A program made the position numbers and the translations under genes. DNA of 64,000 nucleotides from G965215145 sp965215145 (GTDB lineage Bacteria > Bacteroidota > Rhodothermia > Rhodothermales > JANQRZ01), in contig OZ244038.1 of assembly GCA_965215145.1 (NCBI GenBank), positions 186,001 to 250,000 on the forward strand, in the 5' to 3' direction. The notes below the pieces were generated by a model, which saw only the letters and a program-made list of their open reading frames with translations, did not search any database and was not told where the DNA came from. Shown one piece after another: positions 8,872-17,518 of the stretch (position 1 is the first letter of the stretch; the number at the start of each line of letters is the position of its first letter).

Positions 8872-10892
8872 GCCGCCACCGCTCGGCGGCGCGACGGCTC
8901 CGACCGCTTGGCCTTGAGGCCCTGCGCGGTGTGGCGGGCCAGTGCCATGATCGAGAGCATCGGGTTGGCCCCGCTGGAGGCGGGGAAGACGCTGGCGTCG
9001 GCGACGTAGAGGCCGCGCACGCCGCGCACGCCGCCGTCGGGGCGGACGGGGTGACGTGCGGCGTCGCCACCCATCCGGCACGTCCCCATCTGGTGGGCCG
9101 AGAACAGCGGGAACCGGTTCGGGCTCCAACCCCACCGCGCCATCCTATTCAGGGCGTCCTCCGTGGCGTCGCCGCGGCGGAGGACGGGGGCGGAGTTGTG
9201 CGGCATCAGCACCTCCTCGGCCCCCGCGGCGAGGTGGACCCGCGCCGCCTCGGCGATCCCCCGAAGCAGGTGCTCGCGGTCGAACCGGCCGAGGCGGTAG
9301 TGGAGCACGGGCCGGCCGCTGGCGTCCGTCCTGACGCAGCCGCCGTCGCGGTCGCGGGTGAGGACGATGAAGGACCCCGTGCGGCGGGCGGCGAGCATCG
9401 CCTCCTTGTGCTGCTGACCGCCCGCCCACGGCAGCGCCAGCGCCATCATGCCGGGGTGGAGCGGCGGCGTTTCGAGCTTCGGGCCGTAGCGCCCGTCGAG
9501 CTTTGTGAACTCGTTCGAGACGGCGCTCATCATCGGGCCGTGCCACGGCTCCATCGGCCGGGCGTACCGCGCGGCGACCCCGACGGTGGGGTGGAGGAAG
9601 AGGTGCTCGCCGAGGTGCTCGTGCTCGACCCCGCTCCGGGCGAGCAGCGCCGGGGTGTGGATGGCGCCGGCCGCGACGACCACGCGCCGCGCCCGCACCG
9701 TCACGCGCACCGGGCGCCCGCCCTCCGGCCGGAACACCGCCTCGACGCCCGTCGCCTGCCCCCCCTCGATCCGCACCCGCTCGACCTCCGTGCTCGCCAG
9801 CAGCCGCGCGCCGTGCTCGAAGGCGGCCGCGAGGAACGTGTGGAGCATCCCCTGCTTCAGCCCCTGCCGCCCGCCGAAGGGGCTGAACCCGAGCCCGCGC
9901 CACTCCGCCTCCGTCGCCGGGGCGCGCTGGTTCCGGGGGATGTCCGCGACGTGATAGCCGAGGGCGCGGCAGCCGTCGGCGAGCGCCTGGTTCTGCGGGT
10001 TGTGCCGCCCCTCTGTCCCGATCGAGAGTCGCTCCTCCAGCGCATCGAAGCCTGCGCGAAACGAGGGGGAGAGGACGTGGGGGAGGTCGTGCTCCGCAGC
10101 CCACTGCTCCAGGACGTACTCCGGCGTGCGGAAGGCGCCGGCCCAGTTGACCGTCGTGCCGCCGCCGAGGCAGCTCCCGGCCAGCACGCTCACCCCGCCG
10201 TCGGCCGTCACGAGCGCGCCCCGGTCCTCGTACATCCGCTCCATCGCGCGGACCTCCAGGCCGTCGTACCCGTCGCGGTCCACGTACGGCCCCTTCTCGA
10301 CCACGATCACGTCCTCGCCCGCCGCCGCCAGCTCGCCGGCCACGACGCCGCCGCCGGCGCCGCTCCCCACGATCACGGTGTCGCACGTCAGCGTCACATC
10401 TTGCGTGGGGCGGAGCACGTCAACCGCGCCACCCGGCGCGGGCGGGGGAAGCTCGGAAGGCCCGGGATACCCGATGGCCTCCCAGTTCGGGTTGGGGCAG
10501 CCGGGCTCGGACCAGCCGTAGAACAGCATGCCCGAGAGCTTCTTCAGCGTGAGGTACGCCTTGCGGAAGGCCGGGACGAAGTGCGTGGACCACCGCCGGA
10601 AGAGCGCCTCGCGCTGAGCGGGTCCGAGCGCCGCCAGCGGCTTCAGCGGCCCGCCCCACGTCAGCCCAACGAGCGGCGAGGCCAACAGGTCGAGGAGCTG
10701 CGCGAACTCCTTCTGCTGCGCCTCGGGGAGTGCCTCCACCAGCTCCACCACCCGGCCCGCCACGTCGAGGTCGGAGGCCGCGCGCGCCCAGAAGCCGTCG
10801 GGGTCGTCCGCGCGGTCGAGGCGGGGGACGAAGGCGTCGCAGGCGGCGCGGAGGGCGTCGAGGCGGCGGGGCGTGGGGTCGAACGGGAGCAT
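8868..10892 (-). CDS. GMC-family oxidoreductase (long-chain alcohol oxidase-like)
   Basis: 674 aa FAD flavoprotein. The N-terminal ~150 residues are a helical extension like that of fatty-alcohol oxidases. The dinucleotide-binding motif VIVGSGAGGGVVAGELA lies around residue 170, GSCLGGGTTVNWAG binds FAD pyrophosphate, and the C-terminal SSGANPMLSIMALA carries the GMC_oxred_C Asn. HQMGTCRMGGD is typical of the subfamily. Likely oxidises a primary or sterol-like alcohol; substrate is inference. Monocistronic, convergent with the DinB gene. Confidence 0.9.
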   Translation of the reverse strand: MLPFDPTPRRLDALRAACDAFVPRLDRADDPDGFWARAASDLDVAGRVVELVEALPEAQQKEFAQLLDLLASPLVGLTWGGPLKPLAALGPAQREALFRRWSTHFVPAFRKAYLTLKKLSGMLFYGWSEPGCPNPNWEAIGYPGPSELPPPAPGGAVDVLRPTQDVTLTCDTVIVGSGAGGGVVAGELAAAGEDVIVVEKGPYVDRDGYDGLEVRAMERMYEDRGALVTADGGVSVLAGSCLGGGTTVNWAGAFRTPEYVLEQWAAEHDLPHVLSPSFRAGFDALEERLSIGTEGRHNPQNQALADGCRALGYHVADIPRNQRAPATEAEWRGLGFSPFGGRQGLKQGMLHTFLAAAFEHGARLLASTEVERVRIEGGQATGVEAVFRPEGGRPVRVTVRARRVVVAAGAIHTPALLARSGVEHEHLGEHLFLHPTVGVAARYARPMEPWHGPMMSAVSNEFTKLDGRYGPKLETPPLHPGMMALALPWAGGQQHKEAMLAARRTGSFIVLTRDRDGGCVRTDASGRPVLHYRLGRFDREHLLRGIAEAARVHLAAGAEEVLMPHNSAPVLRRGDATEDALNRMARWGWSPNRFPLFSAHQMGTCRMGGDAARHPVRPDGGVRGVRGLYVADASVFPASSGANPMLSIMALARHTAQGLKAKRSEPSRRRAVAA

Positions 10893-10976
10893 GGGCGCGC
10901 AGCGGCGGGGCAGGCATTAACGGTGTTAACCTGCCGTGAAGTATACCACCGTCATATCGCCCACGACGCGGTCGGG

Positions 10977-11693
10977 CTACAGCAGCCGCACGAAGTAGAG
11001 CGTCACGAGCGGCGTCCCGAAGTAGCGGCGGCTCGGGGCGGCCACGGTCGGGCGCGGTTCGAGGAGCTCGACGGGCTCGAAGAAGTAGGCCGCCGTGTAC
11101 CCGATCCGCAGGCCAAGCGTTGGGCGGCCGGCCTCGCCGAAGAAGGCGCCGAGCGCGACGGTCCCCGAGAGCCCGAGGCGGGCCTCGCCGCCAGCGAAGT
11201 CGAACACGCTGCGGCGCTCCTCGTCCGCGCTGCGGATACCGTCGCCGTCGTCGTCATCGAAATACGGCCACTGGTAGCCAAAGGCGAGACCGCCGAGGAG
11301 CTGCACGAACGGGCGGAAGTCGTCCTCGATGGCCTCGCGGAAGAGCCGCCGCTCGACCCCGGCCTCCAGCGGGGCCATCAGGAAGCGGCTCCGCTTGAAC
11401 GGCGTCACCGTATCGCCGACGGGGCCGACGAAGAACTCCTGCTCCCGCTCGTCCTTCCCCACCCCGACCCGCAGCTCGGCCACGAACGACGTGCCCGGCC
11501 CGAGCCCGAGTCGGACGAGCCCCCCGAGCCCGAAGCCGTAGTTGGTGAGCACGACCGCGCCGCCGTAGCCGCCCGTGTACGCACCCGGCGACGGAAGCTC
11601 GAGGCCGCTGGAGTCCGCCGCCGGCACCACCGGCTGGGCCACGGCTCCACCGACGCAACCGAGTGCGAGGAGAAGGAGGACTGGGGGGGGCAT
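10977..11693 (-). CDS. outer-membrane beta-barrel protein, unknown function
   Basis: 238 aa. Signal peptide MPPPVLLLLALGCVGGAVAQ with cleavage after AVAQ (a Cys at residue 12 is not in a convincing lipobox). The mature part alternates glycine-rich strands (TNYGFGLGGLVRLGLGPG, FRPFVQLLGGLAFGYQWP) and contains a DDDDGDGIRSADEE loop resembling a calcium-binding thrombospondin type-3 loop. It ends in ...TLYFVRLL. Divergent from the LolC/E gene with a 74-bp intergenic region. Confidence 0.75.
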   Translation of the reverse strand: MPPPVLLLLALGCVGGAVAQPVVPAADSSGLELPSPGAYTGGYGGAVVLTNYGFGLGGLVRLGLGPGTSFVAELRVGVGKDEREQEFFVGPVGDTVTPFKRSRFLMAPLEAGVERRLFREAIEDDFRPFVQLLGGLAFGYQWPYFDDDDGDGIRSADEERRSVFDFAGGEARLGLSGTVALGAFFGEAGRPTLGLRIGYTAAYFFEPVELLEPRPTVAAPSRRYFGTPLVTLYFVRLL

Positions 11694-11767
11694 GAGAAAG
11701 GATACGCGCGCCTCGGGGCCGGCGGGGAGCGATACCTTCTGCCCTCCGCACGCTGACCGCCGCCACG

Positions 11768-13063
11768 CTGAACTACCGCCTGCTCATCGCCCGGCGCTAC
11801 CTCGCCACCCCGCGACGGGTGACGCTGGTCTCGGCCATCAGCGCGCTGTCGGTGGCCGGCGTCGCGCTCGGCGTGGCGGCGCTGATCGTCGTGCTCAGCG
11901 TGATGAACGGGTTCTACGACGTCGTCCGCGACCTCCTCGTCTCGTTCGACCCCCACGTGCGGATCGAGGCCGTGGAGGGCCGGGCGCTGGGGGATGCCGA
12001 CTCCGTGCTGGCCGTGGCGCGGGAAATAGAGGGGGTGGAGCGCGCGGCGGTCTACGCCGAGGGGAAGGCGCTGCTGACGTTCGCCGGGGCGCCGGACGCG
12101 ACGGAGGTCGTGGTCGTGCGAGGCGTCGAGGACGGGTTCGCGGCCGTGGCCGAGGGGGACGGGCCGGCGCCGGAGGCCGACGGCCGGCTCGCCGAGGCCG
12201 TCACGTCGGGCGCCTTCGACCTCGCCCGGCGCGACGGCGAGGCGGGCATCGTGCTCGGCGCCGCGCTCGGGCTCCGGCTCGGCCTCTACCCCGGCGTCAC
12301 CGCCGACGGCGGCAGCCGCGTCGCCCTCGTCGCCGCGCCCGGCATCGAGCGGATGCTGACGCAGCCGCTTGGGCTCCCACCGCTCCAGCCCTTCGCCGTG
12401 CGTGGACTGTATGAACTAGAGCCGAGCTACGACCGCACCCACGTCTTCGTCGGGCTGCCCGATGCGCAGCGGCTCTTCGGCCTCGCCGGGGACGTCTCCG
12501 GCATCGAGCTCCGCCTCGACGACCTCGACCGCGCCGAGCGCGTCAAGGAGGCGCTGGAGGAGCGGCTTGACCCACGCAAATACCGGGTCCAGACGTGGTA
12601 TGACCTCCAGCGCTCGCTCTACGACGTGATGCGGCTGGAGAAGTGGGGGGCCTCGTTCATCCTCGCCCTCATCATCGTCGTCGCCGCGTTCAACATCGTC
12701 GGGAGCCTCACGATGATCGTGATCGAGAAGCGGCGGGACCTCGGGGCGCTCCGGGCGATGGGTGCCCCGCAGCGGGACGTCCGCCGGATCTTCCTCCTCG
12801 AAGGGCTCCTCGTCGGCGTCGTCGGCGCGGGGATCGGGCTGGCGCTCGGGCTCGGGCTCGCGCTCCTGCAGCAGGCGACGGGGCTCGTCCCGCTCGCCGA
12901 GGCCGAGGCGTTCATCATCGACGCCTACCCCGTCTCCATCCGCGCGCTCGACGTGGCGCTGGTCACGCTGGTGGCGGTGGCGCTGTGCGGCGCCGCGGCC
13001 GTCTACCCGGCGGCGCGGGCGGCGGCCGTCGAGCCCGCCGAGGCGGTGCGGGGCGCGGGCTGA
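11768..13063 (+). CDS. LolC/LolE-type lipoprotein-releasing ABC permease
   Basis: 431 aa if started at CTG 11768, giving the family N-terminus (M)NYRLLIARRYLATPRRVTLVSAIS; the first ATG/GTG-type start (GTG 11819) would remove the conserved ARRYL segment. TM1 SVAGVALGVAALIVVLSVMN, MacB-like periplasmic domain (about 50-260), then three C-terminal TM segments of an FtsX domain (FILALIIVVAAFNIVGSLTM; VGVVGAGIGLALGLGLALL; VALVTLVAVALCGAAAVYP). It would pull lipoproteins from the inner membrane for transfer to LolA. No LolD ATPase gene is adjacent. Confidence 0.9.
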   Translation: MNYRLLIARRYLATPRRVTLVSAISALSVAGVALGVAALIVVLSVMNGFYDVVRDLLVSFDPHVRIEAVEGRALGDADSVLAVAREIEGVERAAVYAEGKALLTFAGAPDATEVVVVRGVEDGFAAVAEGDGPAPEADGRLAEAVTSGAFDLARRDGEAGIVLGAALGLRLGLYPGVTADGGSRVALVAAPGIERMLTQPLGLPPLQPFAVRGLYELEPSYDRTHVFVGLPDAQRLFGLAGDVSGIELRLDDLDRAERVKEALEERLDPRKYRVQTWYDLQRSLYDVMRLEKWGASFILALIIVVAAFNIVGSLTMIVIEKRRDLGALRAMGAPQRDVRRIFLLEGLLVGVVGAGIGLALGLGLALLQQATGLVPLAEAEAFIIDAYPVSIRALDVALVTLVAVALCGAAAVYPAARAAAVEPAEAVRGAG

Positions 13064-13246
13064 GGAGAGGCGCAAGCGGGCCAGCGCCTGGGCGAACGGT
13101 GGGGCGTTACGGCGCGTCGGGGTGACAACGAGGCGGGGTGGTCGGGGGGGGGTTACGTGCGGTTTACAGGTCCACGATAACGGACAGGCACTTGGCGGGA
13201 GGCTGCGGTCGCCTGCCGTTCCCCCGGACCACCCACCACGAAACCC

Positions 13247-14185
13247 ATGCTTTCGACCCCCCGCCGCGCCCTCCTCGGCGTGCTCGGCCTCGCCCTCGGG
13301 GCGACCGGCGTCCTCACCGGCTGCAACGCGCTCGACCCGTTCTACGACGAGGGCGGCAGCATCGAGAACCTCGTCGACGACGCCCGCTTCGCCCGCGACA
13401 ACGGCGACTTCGACCGCGCCGTCGACCTCCTCGAAGACGCCTTCGAGCACGACGACGAGAACCCCGAGGTCCGCCTCGAGCTCTCCTCCACGCTCATGCA
13501 GCGCGACAACCTCAACCTCCTCGACCTCGAGCGCGTCACGCAGCACCTCCTCAGCGCCGTCGAGTCCGAGGCCGGGACCGGCATGCGTGGGTTCGCCGCC
13601 GACACCTGCACCTTCGACGCCGGCGAGGCCGCCGTGCCCTTCGACCCGACCGCCGTCGAGGACTACGACGACATCACCGGAGCCGGCGCCACGCTCGCCC
13701 GCGTGACCGAGCTGCTCAACGAGCACGAGGGCATCGAGAGCCCCGGCATGCCGACGGAGCTGACGAGCCTCAACATCTGCTCGGCCATCGACGGGGGCAC
13801 GCTGAACTACGACCGCGACGCCGTGCTCGCGGCCGTCAACGACCGCTTCGGCGACGACGCCGCCGCGACGCGGGCGCTCACCGTCAACGCCGTCGCCCTC
13901 ACGCTCCAGGCCTACGTCGCGCTGTTCGAGCAGCCGGACCTCCCCGTGGACTGGTTCATCGTCGACGGCGACGACCTCGGCGCGTGCATGGCCGAGAGCC
14001 AGTTCGACCTCTTCGTCGAGCGCGCTCAGGGCGAGGTGGACCGCGTCGGGCAGGCGCTGATCTCGCTCGACCTCCTCCTCCAGAACACCGGCAACGACGA
14101 GTACGCCGAGTACGTGGACGACGCCCTCGAGGTCTACCAGACGGTCGAGACGGCGGAGCTCAACCCGTGCTTCGACAGCGAGTAA
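13247..14185 (+). CDS. TPR-like lipoprotein, unknown function
   Basis: 312 aa. Signal plus lipobox LTGC (Cys about residue 25). The N-terminal part has a helix-turn-helix TPR-like repeat (DDARFARDNGDFDRAVDLLEDAFEHDDENPEVRLELSS split over two helices). The rest is acidic, with three Cys that could form disulphides (DTCTF, LNICSAI, LGACMAE). No enzyme motif recognised. A strong hairpin follows, then a FadL-like porin gene. Confidence 0.7.
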   Translation: MLSTPRRALLGVLGLALGATGVLTGCNALDPFYDEGGSIENLVDDARFARDNGDFDRAVDLLEDAFEHDDENPEVRLELSSTLMQRDNLNLLDLERVTQHLLSAVESEAGTGMRGFAADTCTFDAGEAAVPFDPTAVEDYDDITGAGATLARVTELLNEHEGIESPGMPTELTSLNICSAIDGGTLNYDRDAVLAAVNDRFGDDAAATRALTVNAVALTLQAYVALFEQPDLPVDWFIVDGDDLGACMAESQFDLFVERAQGEVDRVGQALISLDLLLQNTGNDEYAEYVDDALEVYQTVETAELNPCFDSE

Positions 14186-14225
14186 CGCCCGCCTGGTTAC
14201 GTTTTCTGCAGACGCCCCGATACCG

Positions 14226-14270
14226 AGGGGGCAGCGCACCAGCCGCGACCGGCTAGCCGCGCTGCCCCCT
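14226..14270. terminator. nested hairpin, probable terminator
   Basis: A perfect 12-bp stem (14226-14237 AGGGGGCAGCGC with 14259-14270) encloses a second stem AGCCG/CGGCT (14241-14245 / 14250-14254). It lies 40 bp after the lipoprotein stop. There is no real U tract, so termination efficiency is uncertain. Confidence 0.6.
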
Positions 14271-14296
14271 TCCGCTTTCACCCAATCCGGAACCCC

Positions 14297-15541
14297 ATGC
14301 GACACCCCCGCCTCCTGCTCCTCGCGCTCGTCGGCCTCGTGGCCGCCGCGCCCGCCCAGTCCCAGCGCCTCCCGCAGTACGCCCGCGCCGCCGTCGAGTC
14401 GCCGCAGGTGCTGGCGCGGGGCGGGGCCGGCGTCGCGCTTGCCGGCCCCGAGACGGCCCTGTTCTACAACCCCGCCCACCTCGCCCGCCTCGGCCTCGCG
14501 AAGCCGCGGATCGAGGTCTTCGGCCTCCAGAACGGCGTGAGCACGAAGTTCTTCGGCGACGTCGGCTTCCTCCAGGACGAGGTGCTGCCCGAGGTCGAGG
14601 ACGGCTTCGGCGGCGACGACGTGCTCCTCACCGATTCCGAGCGGGAGCTGTTCGAGAACGCCCTCGTGCAGGGCCGCCGCCCGACCGTCGGGCAGGCCGC
14701 CGTCACGCTCCCCTCGGTGATGATGAACACCGGGCTGGCAGGCTTCGGCGGCGGCTTCTTCGCCACCAACACGACGCGGTACCGGTTCGTGGACGACGGC
14801 GCGGGCATCCCCGTGCTCGACCTCTTCAGCCAGGCCGACGCGGTCGTCGCGCTAGCCGGCGCCGCGCGCGTCCCCACGACCCCGCTCGCGGTGGGCCTCA
14901 CCGGCCGCTACGCCCGGCGGTGGGTGGCCTACAAGAACGAGAGCTTCCTCAGCATCGACCCCGACGGCGAGCAGCTCTACGTCATCGGCGGCTCGACGGT
15001 CGCCTTCGACCTCGGCCTCCACGCCGCCGACGTCATGCCCGGCATGGTCCCCGGCGCGCTCGACGTGGGCCTCACCGTTTACGACCTCGTCGGCGGCGGG
15101 TTCGACTACGGCCTCGACCGCGCCGTGGCGCTCACAGGCGAGGGGGCGCAGGACGACGAGGAGATCGCCCGCATCCTGGCCGACTTCGACGGGCGCGACG
15201 GCACGCCGAGCGTCCGGCTCGGCGCGGCCTACCGGCTCCCGAGCCTCCCCGCGCTCGGCCCCGTCTCCGACGCCGCCGTCGCCCTCGACTACGTCAGCAC
15301 GTCCACCTCGGAGAGCGAGCAGCCCCTGCTCTCGAAGTTCCGCCTCGGCGCCGAAGCCACCGTCGGCGGCATCTTCGCGCTGCGGACGGGGCTGAGCCAG
15401 GGCTACCCCACGCTCGGGGCCGGCCTGCAGACGCGGTTCTTCCGGCTGGACTACGTGCTGTTCGGCGTCGAGGACGGCCGGCTGCCGGGGCAGTTGGAGC
15501 GCTACAACCACCTCGTCCAGCTCCGCGTCGGGCTGTTCTAG
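14297..15541 (+). CDS. PorV/FadL-like outer-membrane beta-barrel protein
   Basis: 414 aa. Signal MRHPRLLLLALVGLVAAAPAQS. Mature start includes ARGGAGVALAGPETALFYNPAHLARL, the 'G-ALFYNPAgLA' pattern at the N-terminus of FadL/PorV-type barrels. Mid-part VGLTGRYARRWVAYK and C-terminal FRLDYVLFGVEDGRLPGQLERYNHLVQLRVGLF (shown in two strands) are typical barrel strands, ending in Phe. Could be a transport porin or part of the type IX secretion attachment machinery; the T9SS substrates in this window make the latter plausible but unproven. Confidence 0.75.
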   Translation: MRHPRLLLLALVGLVAAAPAQSQRLPQYARAAVESPQVLARGGAGVALAGPETALFYNPAHLARLGLAKPRIEVFGLQNGVSTKFFGDVGFLQDEVLPEVEDGFGGDDVLLTDSERELFENALVQGRRPTVGQAAVTLPSVMMNTGLAGFGGGFFATNTTRYRFVDDGAGIPVLDLFSQADAVVALAGAARVPTTPLAVGLTGRYARRWVAYKNESFLSIDPDGEQLYVIGGSTVAFDLGLHAADVMPGMVPGALDVGLTVYDLVGGGFDYGLDRAVALTGEGAQDDEEIARILADFDGRDGTPSVRLGAAYRLPSLPALGPVSDAAVALDYVSTSTSESEQPLLSKFRLGAEATVGGIFALRTGLSQGYPTLGAGLQTRFFRLDYVLFGVEDGRLPGQLERYNHLVQLRVGLF

Positions 15542-15565
15542 CGGAGAGGGCGGATCCGTAGGGAG

Positions 15566-15596
15566 CGGGGGTCGGCGCACGGCGCGCCGGCCCCCG
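15566..15596. terminator. hairpin between porin gene and rpmB
   Basis: 13-bp stem 15566-15578 (CGGGGGTCGGCGC) with 15584-15596, one G-U pair, 5-nt loop. It begins 25 bp after the porin stop. There is no U run. Confidence 0.55.
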
Positions 15597-15708
15597 TTGC
15601 CGTTGAGGGGAGCCAGATAATCACGCGCCCTTCGTTTGCGGCGGGGTCGCGCGGCGCGGTAGCTTCTCCCTTCTGCGACCGCACCACCCACCAACGCCGC
15701 ACCGAACG

Positions 15709-15945
15709 ATGGCCCGCAAAGATCAGCTCACCGGGAAGGGCCCCATGTCGGGGAACCACGTCTCCCACGCCAACAACAAGGTCCGGCGCCGCTTCAACCT
15801 GAACCTCCAAAAGAAGCGGTTCTACATCCCCGAGGAGGACCGCTGGGTCACCCTCCGCGTCTCGGCGCAGACGATCAAGACGATCAACAAGAACGGGATC
15901 CAGGCGGTGCTGAAGGAGGCCCGCCGCCAGGGCATCCGCGTCTGA
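15709..15945 (+). CDS. rpmB: 50S ribosomal protein L28
   Basis: 78 aa, standard length. MARKDQLTGKGPMSGNHVSHANNK and RRRFNLNLQKKRFYIPEEDRWVTLRVSAQTIKTINKNG (split here by eye) are typical of the Bacteroidota L28 form. First gene of rpmB-rpmG-DUF4295, 37 bp ahead of rpmG. Confidence 0.97.
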   Translation: MARKDQLTGKGPMSGNHVSHANNKVRRRFNLNLQKKRFYIPEEDRWVTLRVSAQTIKTINKNGIQAVLKEARRQGIRV

Positions 15946-15982
15946 GCTACCGGCGCCCCCGCTCCCCCAACCCGACTGACTC

Positions 15983-16153
15983 ATGGCTAAGGGCAAGGAC
16001 GTCCGCCACCAGATCATCCTCGAGTGCACCGAGGCGCCCGGCACCTCGCGCTACTCGACGACGAAGAACCGCCGGAACACCACCGGCCGGCTGGAGCTGA
16101 AGAAGTACAACCCCACGCTGCGCAAGCACACGCTCCACCGCGAGACTAAGTAA
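15983..16153 (+). CDS. rpmG: 50S ribosomal protein L33
   Basis: 56 aa, translated by hand: MAKGKDVRHQIILECTE at the start, then YSTTKNRRNTTGRLELKKYN and the C-terminal LRKHTLHRETK. No zinc-binding Cys pairs (only one Cys), so this is the Cys-free type. It has the normal length and is positioned between rpmB and the DUF4295 gene as in other Bacteroidota. Confidence 0.96.
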   Translation: MAKGKDVRHQIILECTEAPGTSRYSTTKNRRNTTGRLELKKYNPTLRKHTLHRETK

Positions 16154-16159
16154 AGTAAT

Positions 16160-16228
16160 GAGTCTTGAGTTATGAGTCCGGAGCCCTGAGCAAAAGACTC
16201 ACAACCCAAAACTCACAACCCAGAACTC
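16160..16228. repeat. GAGTT/AACTC intergenic repeat, copy A2
   Basis: Left arm from 16160 (GAGTCTTGAGTTATGAGTC), right arm to 16228 (GACTCACAACCCAAAACTCA and following). Same design as 5270-5337. It begins 6 bp after rpmG and ends 2 bp before the ATG of the DUF4295 gene, so it probably forms a leader hairpin in the transcript. Confidence 0.8.
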
Positions 16229-16230
16229 CC

Positions 16231-16401
16231 ATGGCGAAGAAGGTATCGAAGAACCAGCGCACCAACCGCGGCAACGTCGAGCAGAAGCAGATGGCGAAGG
16301 TGATCCTCGCCGTCAAGAAGCAGAACGGCCACCACGAGTTCCGCCAGAAGATGGTCGAGACCTCGCAGGTGCAGGACGAGCTGAAGGCCGCGCGCGCCTA
16401 A
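16231..16401 (+). CDS. DUF4295-like small basic protein
   Basis: 56 aa: MAKKVSKNQRTNRGNVEQKQ, then MAKVILAVKKQNGHHEFRQK and an acidic end. Small basic proteins of this type (DUF4295) follow rpmB-rpmG in Bacteroidota and are suspected to be ribosome-associated; the assignment here rests on position, size and the MAKK...K(A/M)I..VK pattern rather than a strong motif. Confidence 0.7.
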   Translation: MAKKVSKNQRTNRGNVEQKQMAKVILAVKKQNGHHEFRQKMVETSQVQDELKAARA

Positions 16402-16422
16402 AGCGCTCCGACTCTCTCCTCC

Positions 16423-16455
16423 GGCGGGCGGTTCTCCGAGCGGGGGCCGCCCGTC
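16423..16455. terminator. hairpin between DUF4295 gene and convergent membrane-protein gene
   Basis: GGCGGGCGG (16423-16431) pairs with CCGCCCGTC (16447-16455), one G-U pair, 15-nt loop. The position between convergent stops (16401 and 16475) suits a bidirectional terminator. Confidence 0.5.
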
Positions 16456-16474
16456 GCGTGTCAACGCCAGCGCG

Positions 16475-16930
16475 TCAGCCCCCGAGCGTGCTCCGCTGCC
16501 ACGTCCGCAGCCGTGCGGCCGTCGGGAAGAAGAGCGCGCCGAAGCCGAAGAAGGGGACGACGAAGGCGAGGTTGATGGCCTCGCCGGTGAGGAACGCGGT
16601 CCCCGCCGCCACGAGCGCCGAGAGCTCCAGCGCGGCCAGCGAGCGGACGCCCTCGCGCCGCACAACCTGCACCGCCTCGGCTTCGGTGCCCGCCGCGTCC
16701 AGCCGCCCCGGCACCCGCCGCTGCACCCCGAACCCGATCACTACGGCGACGAGGCTAAGAGCCGCGTTGGCGAAGAACAGCAGCGGTGCCGCCTCCACCA
16801 CCGGCGGCGGCCCCGTCCGCGTCAGCGCCATCCCGCCGAGCACCGCCACGGCTAGCGCTACCCCGCCGAAGATGGCAAGCCAGACCACTTGAAGCTGGCG
16901 GAGACCGGCAGGGTCGGAAGGGGGCGACAC
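16475..16930 (-). CDS. small integral membrane protein, unknown
   Basis: 151 aa when begun at GTG 16930 (VSPPSDPAGLRQLQVVWLAIF); the open frame runs further upstream into the tRNA cluster, with a low-complexity Pro/Arg/Ser sequence that looks non-coding. About four membrane segments: VVWLAIFGGVALAVAVLGG, LLFFANAALSLVAVVIGF, LSALVAAGTAFLTGEAINLA and FVVPFFGFGALFFP. No family recognised. Confidence 0.65.
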   Translation of the reverse strand: MSPPSDPAGLRQLQVVWLAIFGGVALAVAVLGGMALTRTGPPPVVEAAPLLFFANAALSLVAVVIGFGVQRRVPGRLDAAGTEAEAVQVVRREGVRSLAALELSALVAAGTAFLTGEAINLAFVVPFFGFGALFFPTAARLRTWQRSTLGG

Positions 16931-17021
16931 GGCACTCGCGGAAGGGCTCGGCGAAGATAGGCGCCGTGGCCTAATCGGAGCCGGGGTTGGCAATCCGGGA
17001 GCGTATATTCCTGGTCTCCTC

Positions 17022-17062
17022 CGGGGTGTGGCGCAGCCCGGTAGCGCGTCTGCTTTGGGAGC
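17022..17062 (+). tRNA. tRNA-Pro 5' half, interrupted (pseudo-tRNA)
   Basis: Acceptor CGGGGTG (17022-17028), D arm GCGC/GCGC, anticodon stem 5' strand TCTGC, loop TTTGGGA (anticodon TGG), then only GC before the sequence departs into an HNH-type reading frame at 17063. The 3' anticodon stem, T arm and acceptor are missing. The D arm differs from that of the intact tRNA-Pro 450 bp downstream, so this is not a simple tandem duplication of it. Confidence 0.85.
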
Positions 17063-17066
17063 TTCT

Positions 17067-17518
17067 ATGGAGTCAGCGTGCAAACATCGTCCCTCGTGCG
17101 GCGAATCCAAGCCACTCGATGACTTCCCGCCAAATGGGAGCAGGTCTGACGGTAGGCAAGCCCACTGTAGAAGCTGCTATTCAACTTACCAACGTGATTA
17201 CTACAGGCGTCGCTCCGCCAGCGGCGGCTTCGCAGGGGGCGGCGCGCGCGACTCACGCTGGAGAACAGGCGGCGCCTGTCGGAGTACCTTGCGGAGCACT
17301 CGTGCATCGACCGCGGAGAGACCGATCCCATCGTCCTTGAACTCGGCCATGGTGACGCCTCAAGCAAAGCGTTCTCTGTCGGCGACGCTATCTTCCGTCG
17401 GCCCTGGGCTGATATCAACGCTGAGCTAGAGAAATGCGAGGTGCGCTGTGCTAACTGCCATCGAAGGAGGACGGCAGAGCAACTAGGGTTCTACAGCTAT
17501 ATGAAGACCGGGGTGTAG
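17067..17518 (+). pseudogene. frameshifted HNH endonuclease inside the tRNA-Pro locus
   Basis: From ATG 17067 the first frame gives a zinc-finger-like start (CGESKPLDDFPPNGSRSDGR, HCRSC, YQRDYYRRR). Between about 17205 and 17250 the frame changes; the second frame reads LENRRRLSEYLAEHSCID, ETDPIVLELGHG, and ends KCEVRCANCHRRRTAEQLGF...MKTGV. The ending CEVRCANCHRRKTAE is the hallmark of a widespread HNH family. The usual second Cys of 'CIDCGE' is Arg here, and the 'EFDH' metal-site motif has become ELGH. The stop TAG lies inside the acceptor/position 8-10 segment of the downstream tRNA-Pro. Decayed homing-type endonuclease. Confidence 0.8.

Noticed and set aside
8415..11756. 1113-codon plus-strand frame opposite the GMC and barrel genes
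   Set aside because: Antisense artefact of high GC; no domain, composition dominated by Arg/Ala/Pro, whereas the minus-strand genes have full motif sets.
12416..14479. 687-codon minus-strand frame opposite the LolC/E and lipoprotein genes
   Set aside because: Shadow frame rich in Val/Glu/Arg; plus-strand frames carry signal peptides and membrane segments.
16987..17009. TTGGCA / TATATT promoter for the tRNA cluster
   Set aside because: The spacing is only 11 bp, too short for a sigma-70 promoter, and the Bacteroidota-type match is partial.
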